A DNA stretch of 64,000 nt from Microbacterium halophytorum. GTDB lineage: Bacteria > Actinomycetota > Actinomycetes > Actinomycetales > Microbacteriaceae. Position numbers and translations under genes: made by a program. The stretch is from NCBI RefSeq assembly GCF_002970975.1, contig NZ_KZ672983.1, forward strand, positions 186,001 to 250,000. The letters are read 5' to 3'. The notes below the pieces were generated by a model. The model was not told where the DNA came from. It saw only the letters and a list, made by a program, of their open reading frames with translations, and made no database searches. Positions 24,286 through 33,569 of this stretch are shown one piece after another; positions within the stretch are counted from its first letter, which is position 1, and the number at the start of each line of letters is the position of its first letter.

Positions 24286-25803
24286 CTACGCCAGTTCGAG
24301 CTCCACGGTCGCGAACGCGTGGGGCGGGAGCGTCGCGGTGAGCACACCGTCGCGCACGACGGCGTCGAGCGCGCGCGGCGCCACGCGATCCGGGGTCTCT
24401 GCGTCGTTGTACGCGTCGGCCCCGTCGCCCGTCAGCACGCGGGCGCGGGCGACGCGGGCCTCGCGGCCGCGCAGGTCGACTGTCGCGGTGCATTCCTCGT
24501 CGACCGAGACGTTCGTGAGCGAGATGAGCGCCGTGTCGCCCTTCGCCGACGCCGACATCGACACGAGCTCGAGCTCCTTCTTGCCGACGGTGCGGGTCGG
24601 GGTCTCGCGCAGGTGCGTCGCCAACTGCAGGGCATCCTGGTGCCCCTTGTTCATCTCGAACACGTGGTACGTCGGCGTCAGCACGAGGCTCTCGCCATCG
24701 GTGAGCACCATCGCCTGCAGCACGTTGACCGTCTGCGCGATGTTCGCCATCGAGATGCGGCGGGCGTGCTTGTGGAAGATGTCGAAGTGAATGCCAGCGA
24801 CGAGGGCGTCGCGCACCGTGTTCTGCTGGAACAGGAAGCCGGGGTTCGTACCCTCCTCCACGTTCCACCAGGTGCCCCACTCGTCGCAGATGAGGCTCAT
24901 CCGGTCGTTCGGGTCGTACGAGTCCATGACGGCGACGTGGCCCCGGATGACGCGGTCGATGTCGGCCGCGTGCGCGATGGTGCCGTAGTGCTGCTCGTCG
25001 GTGAAGCGCGTCGCGTCCTCCGTGTTGATCCCCTCGCCGGAGTGCGTGTAGTAGTGGAACGTGATCGCCTCGTAGGGCAGGTCGCCGCCGGTCATGCAGC
25101 CCGCGCAGTCGGCGGCCGAGCTCATCAGCGCACGCGTCCAGTTCAGGTCGTCATCGGAGGCGCCCGCCGCGATCCGGGTCACCTTGTTCTCGCCGTGCCC
25201 GCGCGAGAAGTGGCCATAACGGCGCGCCTCGTTGGCGTAGTACTCGGCCGTCATGTTGCCGCCGCAGCCCCACGGCTCGTTGCCGATGCCCCAGAACGGC
25301 ACGTCCCACGGCTCGTCGCGGCCGTTCTCGCGGCGCAGGCGCGCCATCGGGCTGTCGTCGCCGCGCGTCAGGTACTCGACCCACTCGGCCATCTCCTGCA
25401 CCGTGCCGCTCGCGACGTTGCCGTTCACGTACGCGTCGGCGCCGAGCATCTCGCACAGGTCCATGAACTCGTGCGTGCCGAAGTGGTTGTTCTCGACGAC
25501 GTCGCCCCAGTTCGTGTTCGCGATGCGCGGGCGCTCGTCACGTGGTCCGATGCCGTCGCGCCAGTGGTACGTGTCGGCGAAGCAGCCGCCCGGCCAGCGC
25601 AGGTTCGGGATGTTCAGGGCCCGCAGCGCCTCGACGATATCGCTCCGGATGCCGCGGACGTTCAGGATCTCCGAATCCTCGCCCACCCAGAAGCCGTCGT
25701 AGATGCAGCGGCCGAGGTGCTCGGCGAAGTGGCCGTAGATGTGGCGGTTGATGCGGTGGCCGGTGACGTCGAGGTCGACGATCGCGTGCACCGTAGCGGT
25801 CAT
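24286..25803 (-). CDS. abfA: GH51 alpha-L-arabinofuranosidase
   Basis: Releases terminal arabinofuranosyl residues from arabinan, arabinoxylan or their oligosaccharides. 505 aa, cytosolic (no signal peptide), so it acts on imported oligosaccharides. GH51 hallmarks: RHIYGHFAEHLGRCIYDG near 20-37, RWPGGCFADTYHW near 69-81, acid/base Glu176 in GIGNEPWGCGG, and nucleophile Glu308 in LICDEWGTWW. The C-terminal beta domain ends PPHAFATVELELA. The start lies in an ATGA overlap with the oxidoreductase gene. Confidence 0.95.
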   Translation of the reverse strand: MTATVHAIVDLDVTGHRINRHIYGHFAEHLGRCIYDGFWVGEDSEILNVRGIRSDIVEALRALNIPNLRWPGGCFADTYHWRDGIGPRDERPRIANTNWGDVVENNHFGTHEFMDLCEMLGADAYVNGNVASGTVQEMAEWVEYLTRGDDSPMARLRRENGRDEPWDVPFWGIGNEPWGCGGNMTAEYYANEARRYGHFSRGHGENKVTRIAAGASDDDLNWTRALMSSAADCAGCMTGGDLPYEAITFHYYTHSGEGINTEDATRFTDEQHYGTIAHAADIDRVIRGHVAVMDSYDPNDRMSLICDEWGTWWNVEEGTNPGFLFQQNTVRDALVAGIHFDIFHKHARRISMANIAQTVNVLQAMVLTDGESLVLTPTYHVFEMNKGHQDALQLATHLRETPTRTVGKKELELVSMSASAKGDTALISLTNVSVDEECTATVDLRGREARVARARVLTGDGADAYNDAETPDRVAPRALDAVVRDGVLTATLPPHAFATVELELA

Positions 25804-26888
25804 GCAGTTCTCCAGGATGCGATGGGGGTGAACGGAACGAGGGCCGGGCGCTCGGGCGCCGTCGTGAGCTCGATGCGGCGGCCGGTGCGCGCCGAGTCCC
25901 CGAGGGCGGTCATGATCTCGAGCACGTGCAGGGCGATCTCGCCCGTCGCGCCGCCCGCTCCCGTGCGGAGGCGGTCGACGATGCCGATGCCGCGCCCTGC
26001 GCCCTCGTACCCGGCGCGCTCGGCAACCGGCGACCACTCCTTGTCGCCGGGCCGCCGCACGCGCACGTCGCCGTCGAAGTGGTTCGGGTCCGGCACTGAC
26101 AGCGTGCCCGTCTCGCCGTGGATCTCGAGCGGCGCCGCATCGGTTCCCGCCGCGTCGAAACTGAACGTCACGGTCGAGACCGCACCGCCGACATGCTCGA
26201 GCACGCCCGTGACGTGGGTGTCGACCTCCACGGGGATCGTCTCGCCGGCGCGCGGGCCGGAGCCGATCGTGCGCGTCGCGCGCGGGCGCGACGATGCGCC
26301 GGTCACGCGCGCGACCGGCCCGAGCAGGTGGAACAGCGTCGTCAGGTAGTACGGCCCCATGTCGAGCAACGGGCCGCCGCCCTCGCGGTAGTAGAAGTCG
26401 GGGTGCGGGTGCCACGCCTCATGCCCCGGCGACACCCAGGTCGCGACGGCGGAGACGGGGCGGCCGATGCCGCCGGTGTCGACGACGGCGCGCGCCGTCT
26501 GCACCCCGGTGCCGAGCACGGTGTCGGGTGCCGATCCGACCCATCCGGGGCCGGCCGCGGCGATGACGCTCCTGGCATCCGGCATCGTCGTCGCGAGGGG
26601 CTTCTCGCCGAACACGCTCTTGCCTGCGGCGAGCGCGGCGAGGGCGACCTCGGCGTGTGCCGCGGGGATCGTGAGGTTGATGATCGTCTCGACGGCGGGG
26701 TCGGCGATCAGCTCGTCGACCGTGAGTGCGCGGCACCCGGGTACCTGTGCCGCCGCCTCCTCCGCCCGCGCGGGATCGAGGTCGGCCGTCGCGACGATGC
26801 GGACGCCCGGATGCTCCGCGAGCGTGTCGAGGTACTGGCGTGAGATGACACCGAGCCCGATTATGCCGATTCCGTGCGGCTGGCCCAC
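25800..26888 (-). CDS. Gfo/Idh/MocA-family NAD(P)-dependent oxidoreductase
   Basis: 362 aa from GTG 26888, chosen because GAGGGG sits six bases upstream; this gives a 28-bp overlap with the ThuA gene. The Rossmann fold begins IGIIGLGVISRQYLDTLAEH; the catalytic lysine motif GEKPLATT is near residue 92. The C-terminal domain has DFYYREGGGPLLDMGPYYL. The family oxidises or epimerises sugars and inositols. With GH51 and ThuA it probably handles a glycoside-derived sugar; the substrate is not readable. Confidence 0.9.
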   Translation of the reverse strand: MGQPHGIGIIGLGVISRQYLDTLAEHPGVRIVATADLDPARAEEAAAQVPGCRALTVDELIADPAVETIINLTIPAAHAEVALAALAAGKSVFGEKPLATTMPDARSVIAAAGPGWVGSAPDTVLGTGVQTARAVVDTGGIGRPVSAVATWVSPGHEAWHPHPDFYYREGGGPLLDMGPYYLTTLFHLLGPVARVTGASSRPRATRTIGSGPRAGETIPVEVDTHVTGVLEHVGGAVSTVTFSFDAAGTDAAPLEIHGETGTLSVPDPNHFDGDVRVRRPGDKEWSPVAERAGYEGAGRGIGIVDRLRTGAGGATGEIALHVLEIMTALGDSARTGRRIELTTAPERPALVPFTPIASWRTA

Positions 26889-27568
26889 AGCATTCCCCTC
26901 TCGATGATCGTGCGCACGTTCTCGTTGCGCAGCACATCCGGCTCGTGGCCCGGCGTCGCGACGAACACGCGCCCGCGCCCCCACTGCCGGGTCCAGACGG
27001 CCGGCGAGGTGATCGGCCGGTGCCACGGGTGGTACGGCTGGGTGGGGTGCGTGGTCGTCGCCAGCACGTCGTTCAGGTCGTCGGCCAGCACCCAGTACTG
27101 CTCGGTGTCGAGCGCGAAGTCGTCGATGCCCGCCGTGATCTCGTGCGCGCGCCCGAGCTCGGTGATGTCGATCGTGTGGGGCAGGTAGTTGTCGGCGGGG
27201 CCGCCCTCGCGGGCATCCGGATGCTTCGCCGGATGCGTCGCGAACTGTCCGCCGACGAGCTGCAGGTAGTCGGAGTTCGCGCGGTACGAATCGGCGATGC
27301 CGCCGTGCCAGCCCGCGAGGCCCGTGCCGCCCTCGACGGCGGCGCGCAGGCCCATCACGGCCTCGCGCGAGATCTCCGACATCGTCACGCACTGCACGAC
27401 GAGGTCGGTGCGGGTCATCTCGTCGGCGTCGGCATAGATCTCGTTCGACTCCTCGACCCGCACCTCGAAGCCCTGCTCCGACAGGAACGGCAGGAACAGT
27501 TCGGTCGCCTCGACCGGGTGGTGGCCCTCCCAGCCGCCGCGCACGACGAGGGCCCTGCGGGCCGTCAT
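26861..27568 (-). CDS. ThuA-domain protein
   Basis: 235 aa, first gene of the ThuA-oxidoreductase-GH51 operon, start ATG 27568 with a GGGAG upstream. A glutamine-amidotransferase-like fold is expected from family knowledge. Visible ThuA features: ALVVRGGWEGHHPVEATELF, VQCVTMSEISREAVMGL, GLAGWHGGIADSYRAN, HPDAREGGPADNYLPHTIDI, VFVATPGHEPDVLRNENV. ThuA is known from trehalose/disaccharide use in rhizobia and often pairs with Gfo/Idh/MocA enzymes, as here. Biochemical activity uncertain. Confidence 0.85.
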   Translation of the reverse strand: MTARRALVVRGGWEGHHPVEATELFLPFLSEQGFEVRVEESNEIYADADEMTRTDLVVQCVTMSEISREAVMGLRAAVEGGTGLAGWHGGIADSYRANSDYLQLVGGQFATHPAKHPDAREGGPADNYLPHTIDITELGRAHEITAGIDDFALDTEQYWVLADDLNDVLATTTHPTQPYHPWHRPITSPAVWTRQWGRGRVFVATPGHEPDVLRNENVRTIIERGMLWASRTESA

Positions 27569-27685
27569 CGTCGCACTCCCGCGGTCGTGCGCATCCGGTT
27601 CGTCGTCATCGTCCTGCTCCCTCGCATCGGCGATCATGTGCTCCGACCCCAGCGTGGCACCGCCGTGTCGCGAAGCACGCACGCA

Positions 27686-27693
27686 TTGCGCAA
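27686..27693. promoter_or_regulatory. Possible operator TTGCGCAA in the ThuA/LacI divergent gap
   Basis: An 8-base perfect palindrome lying ten bases before the LacI start and about 120 bases upstream of ThuA. LacI-family sites often have a central CG or GC dyad. The arms are short, so this may be chance. Confidence 0.3.
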
Positions 27694-27703
27694 AAATAGC
27701 CGG

Positions 27704-28720
27704 ATGACGTCGTCGCCCCGCCCCACGCTCGCCGACGTCGCCGCCGGCGCCGGCGTGAGCGCGGCGACGGCTTCGCGGGCCCTGCGCGGGCGCGGCGAGA
27801 TGCGCGTCGACACGCGTGCGCGCGTGCTCCGGTCGGCGGCGGCGCTCGGGTACTCCGCGGCGGGCGAGGTGCGCGGGCGCCCGCGCGGCGGCACCGCACT
27901 GCTCATCGACCTCGTGCTCGACTTCTTCGACGGCCCGTACGCCGAGGAGATCATCGGCGGCGCGCGCACCACAGCCGCCGAGCTCGGCTTCGACCTCGCG
28001 CTCACGGCCGCGCGCGACGACCCCGCGCGCAGCTGGACGACGCGGATCCGCTCCCGGGGGTCTGCCGGCGCGGTCCTCGGGCTCATCGTTCCCACGCAGG
28101 ATCAGGTCGACGCCATGGCGAGGGCGGGCGTCCCCCTCGTCGTCGTCGACCCTCCCGGCGAGTCGGTCGGCTCGCTGCCGAGCGTGCGCACGACCGACAG
28201 CGCGGGAGGGGACGCGGCGGCGCGGCACCTGATAGCCCGCGGCGCGCGGCGCTTCATCCTGATCGACGGTTCACCGCCGTTCCGCTACGGGCGCGCCCGC
28301 GCCGACGGGTTCCTGCGCGCCCTGGCCGACCGCGCCCGCGAAGCCCCGTGGGTCCACACGCGCGCCGCGTGGAACGCGCGGGACGCCCGCGCCGCGTGCC
28401 GCGCGGCGTTCGACGAACTGGGCGGCGAGGGCCCGATCGGTGTCTTCGCCTGCTCCGACGAGATGGCGATCGGGGCATACGCCGCGGCGCGCGACCGCGG
28501 GCTCCGCATCCCGGAGGACGTGCTCGTGGTCGGGTTCGACGATGTGCGCGGCGCCCGCTGGGTACAGCCTCCGCTCACGACCATCCGGCAGCCGATCCGC
28601 GAGATGGCCTCGGCCGCCGTACGGATCCTCGCACGCGCCGCCTCCGGCGAGGACACGACGGACGAGGCCGTCGTGATGCCGACCGAGCTCGTCGAGCGCG
28701 GGTCGACGCGGCGGGGGTGA
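27704..28720 (+). CDS. LacI-family transcriptional regulator
   Basis: 338 aa from ATG 27704. DNA-binding head: PTLADVAAGAGVSAATASRALRGRG, then RVLRSAAALGYSAAG. Sensor core: TALLIDLVLDFFDGPYAEEI, VLGLIVPTQDQVDAMA, GPIGVFACSDEMAIGAYAAARD, and VVGFDDVRGARWVQPPLTTI. Divergent from the ThuA/oxidoreductase/GH51 operon with a 135-bp gap, the usual arrangement for a local repressor. The upstream extension of the frame overlaps ThuA and has no family similarity. Confidence 0.9.
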   Translation: MTSSPRPTLADVAAGAGVSAATASRALRGRGEMRVDTRARVLRSAAALGYSAAGEVRGRPRGGTALLIDLVLDFFDGPYAEEIIGGARTTAAELGFDLALTAARDDPARSWTTRIRSRGSAGAVLGLIVPTQDQVDAMARAGVPLVVVDPPGESVGSLPSVRTTDSAGGDAAARHLIARGARRFILIDGSPPFRYGRARADGFLRALADRAREAPWVHTRAAWNARDARAACRAAFDELGGEGPIGVFACSDEMAIGAYAAARDRGLRIPEDVLVVGFDDVRGARWVQPPLTTIRQPIREMASAAVRILARAASGEDTTDEAVVMPTELVERGSTRRG

Positions 28721-28781
28721 GCTCGGCGCAGGCCTCGGTCAGTCGCCGGATCCACAACCTCGGATCACCTGCCACCACGGT

Positions 28782-29771
28782 TCAGCGGCGGGTCGAGCCT
28801 CGGACGGCGTACGCCTCCACGGCCCTTTCCACCATTTCTTCGCGAGAGACCCGCTGCGCGAAGCCGAGGATCTCCCTGGCCTTCGCGTTGCTCGTGAGGT
28901 AGCTCGGCGCCGTCGGCGGCAATATCACCTCGACCGCGCTCAGCCCGGCAGCCGCCGCGAGGTCTCGTGCGAACTCTCCCAAGTCGATCGAGTCGTCCGG
29001 ACCCAGCCCAACGGCTTCATGGCCCGCCCACGATGCTTCGAGCGCGAGTACGATTCCGGCCGCGAGGTCATCCGTCGCGAGGATCCCCATCTGCACAGGT
29101 TGTCCGTCATCGCGGCGAGCGACGAGGAGCGTCGAGTCGTCGTCCGCGTACTGCTCGAGCTGCGCCGCGAGCGCAGCATCTCCGAGTGCAAGTGCCTTGC
29201 GGTACCGCCGGCTCGCGAAGAACCTCGGACCCGAGAAGAACGAGTCCGGATCGAGCAGTTCCGCTGGGCGCTGAGTGTGCGCGAACCGGAGCGCCATCGT
29301 GCGCCATCCGTTCGCGCGTCCGGCGAACTCGACGACCTCCTCCGCGAGCACTTTGGACAACCCGTACCACGTCGTGGGACGGCGGGGATGCCTCTCGTCC
29401 AAAGGCTGGTAATGCGGGCTATTCTCCGGGTACACCTCACCTGTGCTCGCGAGCACGAAGGTCGCCAGGCGTCCGCCTTCGAACGCGCGCACCAGGCTCG
29501 CCGTCGCCATCACATTGTGCTGCAAGAGGCGATCCGCATCCGCCGGCTCCCAGGACATGAGCGCACCGAGGTGCGCGACGGCTTCCACTGTGCGAAGCCT
29601 CTCGTCGGCGGGCTCGAGCTGCGCGAGGTCGCCGACGAGATACTCGACGCCCTCACGGGGCTCGCGGGGAGCGACGAGGTCGAGACCGAGCACGCTGTGC
29701 CCGGCTCCGGCAAGCAGATCGACGACGGCACTTCCGACGCGACCCGACGCGCCTGTCACTGCGATGCGCAC
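28782..29771 (-). CDS. NAD-dependent epimerase/dehydratase (extended SDR)
   Basis: 329 aa from GTG 29771, one base overlapping the MHS transporter stop (TAGTG), with AAGGAGG inside the transporter's last codons. Rossmann motif VTGASGRVGSAVVDLLAGAGH; active-site Tyr-x3-Lys in WYGLSKVLAEEVVEF; LASTGEVYPENSPHYQPLDE matches the SDR Ser loop. The family includes uronate dehydrogenases and UDP-sugar epimerases. With the transporter and FAD oxidoreductase it probably belongs to an uncharacterised sugar-acid or polyol pathway. Confidence 0.85.
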   Translation of the reverse strand: MRIAVTGASGRVGSAVVDLLAGAGHSVLGLDLVAPREPREGVEYLVGDLAQLEPADERLRTVEAVAHLGALMSWEPADADRLLQHNVMATASLVRAFEGGRLATFVLASTGEVYPENSPHYQPLDERHPRRPTTWYGLSKVLAEEVVEFAGRANGWRTMALRFAHTQRPAELLDPDSFFSGPRFFASRRYRKALALGDAALAAQLEQYADDDSTLLVARRDDGQPVQMGILATDDLAAGIVLALEASWAGHEAVGLGPDDSIDLGEFARDLAAAAGLSAVEVILPPTAPSYLTSNAKAREILGFAQRVSREEMVERAVEAYAVRGSTRR

Positions 29772-31114
29772 TACGCCTCCTTGAGGGGATCGTGCGCCGT
29801 CTCCCGCGCGAACAGGACGACGATCCCTGTGACGAGCGCGGCCGCCATCACGTAGAACGCCGGAGCATACGGATTTCCGGTCCAACCGATCAGACTCTGC
29901 GAGAACCAGGGCGTGATCCCTCCGAACGCCGCGACGGCCACGTTATACGCGATCGCCATCGAGCCGTAGCGCACGTTGGTCGGAAAGAGTTCAGTCATCG
30001 CCGCGCTCATGGCACCGTCGTACGCCGCCATGAACACGCCGAGGAGCACCATTGCCACCGCAGCCGCCGCGAACGAGCCGGCGCCCATCAGCATGAGCGA
30101 CGGGTAGGTGAGTACGACGAAGCCGACGACGCCGATCAGCATGATCGGCCGACGCCCGAACCGATCGCTCGCGAGCCCGAACAGCGGAACGAGCGCCGAG
30201 ATCGCCAGCAGGCCGATGACCGTGACTGCGTAGCTCGTCGTCTGGTCGTACCCGAGGTCGGTCTGCAAGTAGGACGGCATGAAAGTCTGGAGGATCCAGT
30301 GCCCGACCGACTTGAGTACGACGAAGCCGACGCAGAACAGCAGAGCCTTCCACCAGCGGCTGAGCGAGGTGCGCAGCGGCGACTTCGTCACCTCACCCTT
30401 CGCTTTGATGGCTTGGAACTCCGGCGTGTCCTCGAGCCGCCGGCGCAGGTACAAGCCTGAGACGCCGAGCGGCAAGGCAAGCGCGAACATCGCACGCCAG
30501 CCCCAGGATTCGAGAGCCTCGGAACCCAGCGTGAGCGTGAACAGCAGCACGAGCCCCGCACCGAAGACGAAGGCCATGAAGCCGAACACATCGACGAAGC
30601 TCGACACGAACCCCCGCCGATTCGACGGCGCATATTCGGCCAGGAGCGTCGTGGCACCGCTCGATTCCCCGCCCGCGGCGAACCCCTGCACGAGGCGAAC
30701 GATCACGAGCAGAATCGGTGCGATGATCCCGACCTGCTGCCATGTCGGCAGCAACCCCATAACCAGCGTGGCTCCCGACGTGATCAGGATCACGAGCGCG
30801 AGCGTGTTCTTCCGCCCCACACGGTCGCCCATCGAGCCGAAGAAGAGGCCGCCGAGCGGCCGCATGATGAAGCCAGCGCCGAACACGGCGAACGACGACA
30901 GAAGCGCCGCTTGCGGATCACCCTCTTTGAAGAAGTGGATCGCGATGACCGAAGCGAGCGTTCCGTAGAGGCCGAAGTCGAACCACTCCACGAAATGGCC
31001 GACTCCCGCCGCCATGATCACTTTTCGAAGTCGTGCGCGTCGAGCGTCGTCACTGAGAACGTCGCTCGATGTGGCGAGCGCTGAAGCACCGCCGGTCGCG
31101 GCATTCGGGTCCAT
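29771..31114 (-). CDS. MHS-family MFS proton symporter
   Basis: 447 aa, 12 helices. Family (metabolite:H+ symporter, as in KgtP, ProP, ShiA) features: GVGHFVEWFDFGLYGTLAS in helix 1, FGSMGDRVGRKNTL in loop 2-3, RLVQGFAAGGESSGATTLL, EYAPSNRRGFVSSF, and SDRFGRRPIMLIGV in loop 8-9. MHS carriers import organic acids or zwitterions, so it likely brings in the substrate of the adjacent epimerase and FAD enzyme. Translationally coupled to the epimerase; divergent from the FAD gene. Confidence 0.92.
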   Translation of the reverse strand: MDPNAATGGASALATSSDVLSDDARRARLRKVIMAAGVGHFVEWFDFGLYGTLASVIAIHFFKEGDPQAALLSSFAVFGAGFIMRPLGGLFFGSMGDRVGRKNTLALVILITSGATLVMGLLPTWQQVGIIAPILLVIVRLVQGFAAGGESSGATTLLAEYAPSNRRGFVSSFVDVFGFMAFVFGAGLVLLFTLTLGSEALESWGWRAMFALALPLGVSGLYLRRRLEDTPEFQAIKAKGEVTKSPLRTSLSRWWKALLFCVGFVVLKSVGHWILQTFMPSYLQTDLGYDQTTSYAVTVIGLLAISALVPLFGLASDRFGRRPIMLIGVVGFVVLTYPSLMLMGAGSFAAAAVAMVLLGVFMAAYDGAMSAAMTELFPTNVRYGSMAIAYNVAVAAFGGITPWFSQSLIGWTGNPYAPAFYVMAAALVTGIVVLFARETAHDPLKEA

Positions 31115-31155
31115 GTTCTTCCCTTACATCGTTGTCCAGAAGCTTTCGAGAGCGT

Positions 31156-31177
31156 ACCACTCATTGCAAGACTTGGT
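31156..31177. promoter_or_regulatory. Candidate IclR-type operator
   Basis: ACCA-N4-TTGCAA-N4-TGGT forms a symmetric 22-base site in the 118-bp gap between the divergent MHS and FAD-oxidoreductase genes. Its position fits control of both units by the IclR protein encoded at 33570. Not matched to a known consensus. Confidence 0.35.
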
Positions 31178-31232
31178 GCACTGAGCGAACGTACTCTATC
31201 GTTGGGCGAAAACAACCGGCGAGGTGGAAGCA

Positions 31233-33539
31233 ATGCAGCACCGTACACAGCAGTACGACATCGTGGTCATCGGAGGGGGACTCGCCGGGGTGACGGCGGC
31301 CGTCTCGGCCGCACGGCTGGGGTCGCACGTCGCGCTCGTGACGAATCGGCCCGTGCTGGGCGGGAACTCGTCGAGCGAAGTGCGCGTCTGGGTCGTGGGT
31401 GCGACGGCGCACGGCACCCAGCGCTTCGCGCGCGAGACGGGACTGATGGGCGAGCTGTTCCTCGAGAACCAGTACCGCAACCCGGAGGGCAACCCGCACT
31501 ACTGGGATCAGGTCGTCCTCGACGCCGTTCGCGCGGAACCGGGCGTGAGCCTGTTCCTCAACACCGACGTCCGCGAGATCGAGATGGGCGGCCCGTCGAA
31601 CGACGGGCCGCTGATCCGCTCCGTGACGGGCTGGACGATGGGCAGCGAGATCACGACGCGGTTCGAGGCCCCCGTCTTCATCGACTGCACCGGCGACGGC
31701 ACGGTGGCGCACCTCGCAGGCGCCGCATCTCGCATCGGCCGCGAGGCACGGAGCGAGTACGACGAGCCGTGGGCGCCCGAGGTCGCCGACCGGGAACTGC
31801 TCGGCAGTTCGATGTTCTTCTACACGAAGGACGCGGGCCGCCCCGTGCCGTTCGTCCCCCCGCTCATCGCGAAGGACATCCTGAAGACCTCGATCCCCCG
31901 CAACCGGATCATCCGGACCGGCGACAACGGCTGCGACTATTGGTGGATCGAGTGGGGAGGCGAGATCGACACGGTCCACGACAACGAACGGATCCGCGAC
32001 GAGCTGTGGGCCGTCGTGTTCGGCATCTGGGATCACATCAAGAACTCCGGCGATTTCGACGCTGACAACCTCACGCTGGAATGGGTCGGCTCCGTGCCCG
32101 GCAAGCGCGAGTACCGCCGCCTGTGGGGCGACTACACCCTGACGCAGCACGACATCGTGAACCAGACGCCCTTCGACGACGCCGTCGCGTTCGGCGGCTG
32201 GTCGATCGACCTGCACCCCGTCGAGGGCGTGTACGCCGAGTCCGTGGGCGCAAAGCAGCACTACAGCGACGGCACCTACGCGATCCCCTACCGATCCCTC
32301 TACTCCCGCGACGTCGGGAACCTGCTCTTCGCCGGGCGGAACATCTCCGCGTCGCACGTGGCGTTCGGCTCGACCCGCGTCATGGCGACGTGCGCGACGC
32401 AGGGGCAGGCCGTGGGCACGGCGGCTTCCATCGCGGCCGCCCGCGGCGTCTCACCCAGGGCCGTGGGGCGCGATCGCCTCGACGAGCTGCAGTGCACGCT
32501 GCTGCGCGAGGACGCCCCCGTCATCGGCGTGCGGCGCTCCGACCCCGACGACGTCGCCCGCCTGGCAGCCGTCACGGCGACCTCGACGCTGGGCTCCGTG
32601 ACGACGCGCCCCCACGCGACCGGCGACGCCTTCGCCCTCGACCGCGACGTCGCGGTGCTGGTTCCCGCCGACCCGGGTATCGACGCGATCACGTTCGACG
32701 TGCGGGCGTCGTCCGACACTCGCCTCGGGGTCGAGCTGTGGCACACGGGTCGGGGCCAGAACGCCGTGCCCGTGCGCCGGCTCGCCTCGACGACCGTCGA
32801 GCTCGCCGCCGGCGCGACCCTCGCATCCGCCGCGTTCTCCTGGCGCCCTGATGACGAGATCGCGCAGGCCGTGGTCGTCGTCCGAGCGAACCCGCACGTC
32901 GGCCTGGTCCTGACCGACGAGCGGCCGTACGGCGTGCTCGCCATGGGCCGCAAGCTGACCTCTGATCAGGCCTTCGACGATCAGATCCCGGAGGCGGAGC
33001 GCCAGCCGGTGACCGATTGGAACGCCCGGATGCTCCGGCGCCGATCGTTCGCGCTGCAGGTCGAACCGGCGACCCGTGCGTACGACCCTTCCTCCGTCAC
33101 CGACGGCGTACTGCGCCCCTTCGGCGGGCCGCACCTGTGGTCGAGCGAGCCCGTCTCGGCCGACGAGCTCCTGGCGGCGCCCCAAGGGGTCGACCTCGAG
33201 TGGGAAGCCCCCGTCGCGCTGAGCTCGGTGCGCCTCGTCTGGAACGACGATGTCGACGAGGACCTCATCAACCTGCATCACCACCGCACCCCGTTCCGCA
33301 CGATGCCCGAACTCCCGGCCGACTACGTCGTCGAGGCGCGCGTGGACGGCACCTGGCGGAACCTCGCGTCCGTGACCGACAATCGCCACCGCCACCGCAT
33401 CCATGACTTCGCCGCGGTCGAGGCGGATGCGCTGCGGATCCGCGTCTCGCGCACCAACGGGTCGCCGTACGTCACCCTGTGCGCCGTGCGCGCGTTCGGC
33501 GAGCCGAGCGGCCGATCGGTGACGATGCCGTGGCGGTGA
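31233..33539 (+). CDS. FAD-dependent oxidoreductase with C-terminal beta-sandwich
   Basis: 768 aa from ATG 31233 (GAGG nine bases upstream; a GTG nine bases earlier is possible). Residues 10-40 bear the FAD Rossmann motif DIVVIGGGLAGVTAAVSAARLG, then VLGGNSSSEVRVWV. FIDCTGDGTVAHLAGA and NLLFAGRNISASHVAFGSTRVM are typical of the FAD_oxidored (PF12831-type) family often found with polysaccharide or sugar-acid use. The last ~300 residues look like two beta-sandwich regions, the final one discoidin-like (LSSVRLVWNDDVDEDL, ADALRIRVSRTNGSPYVTLC). No signal peptide. Substrate unknown. Confidence 0.82.
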   Translation: MQHRTQQYDIVVIGGGLAGVTAAVSAARLGSHVALVTNRPVLGGNSSSEVRVWVVGATAHGTQRFARETGLMGELFLENQYRNPEGNPHYWDQVVLDAVRAEPGVSLFLNTDVREIEMGGPSNDGPLIRSVTGWTMGSEITTRFEAPVFIDCTGDGTVAHLAGAASRIGREARSEYDEPWAPEVADRELLGSSMFFYTKDAGRPVPFVPPLIAKDILKTSIPRNRIIRTGDNGCDYWWIEWGGEIDTVHDNERIRDELWAVVFGIWDHIKNSGDFDADNLTLEWVGSVPGKREYRRLWGDYTLTQHDIVNQTPFDDAVAFGGWSIDLHPVEGVYAESVGAKQHYSDGTYAIPYRSLYSRDVGNLLFAGRNISASHVAFGSTRVMATCATQGQAVGTAASIAAARGVSPRAVGRDRLDELQCTLLREDAPVIGVRRSDPDDVARLAAVTATSTLGSVTTRPHATGDAFALDRDVAVLVPADPGIDAITFDVRASSDTRLGVELWHTGRGQNAVPVRRLASTTVELAAGATLASAAFSWRPDDEIAQAVVVVRANPHVGLVLTDERPYGVLAMGRKLTSDQAFDDQIPEAERQPVTDWNARMLRRRSFALQVEPATRAYDPSSVTDGVLRPFGGPHLWSSEPVSADELLAAPQGVDLEWEAPVALSSVRLVWNDDVDEDLINLHHHRTPFRTMPELPADYVVEARVDGTWRNLASVTDNRHRHRIHDFAAVEADALRIRVSRTNGSPYVTLCAVRAFGEPSGRSVTMPWR

Positions 33540-33569
33540 CGGGCGATAGGCTGGGCGGCGGAGGTCGAC

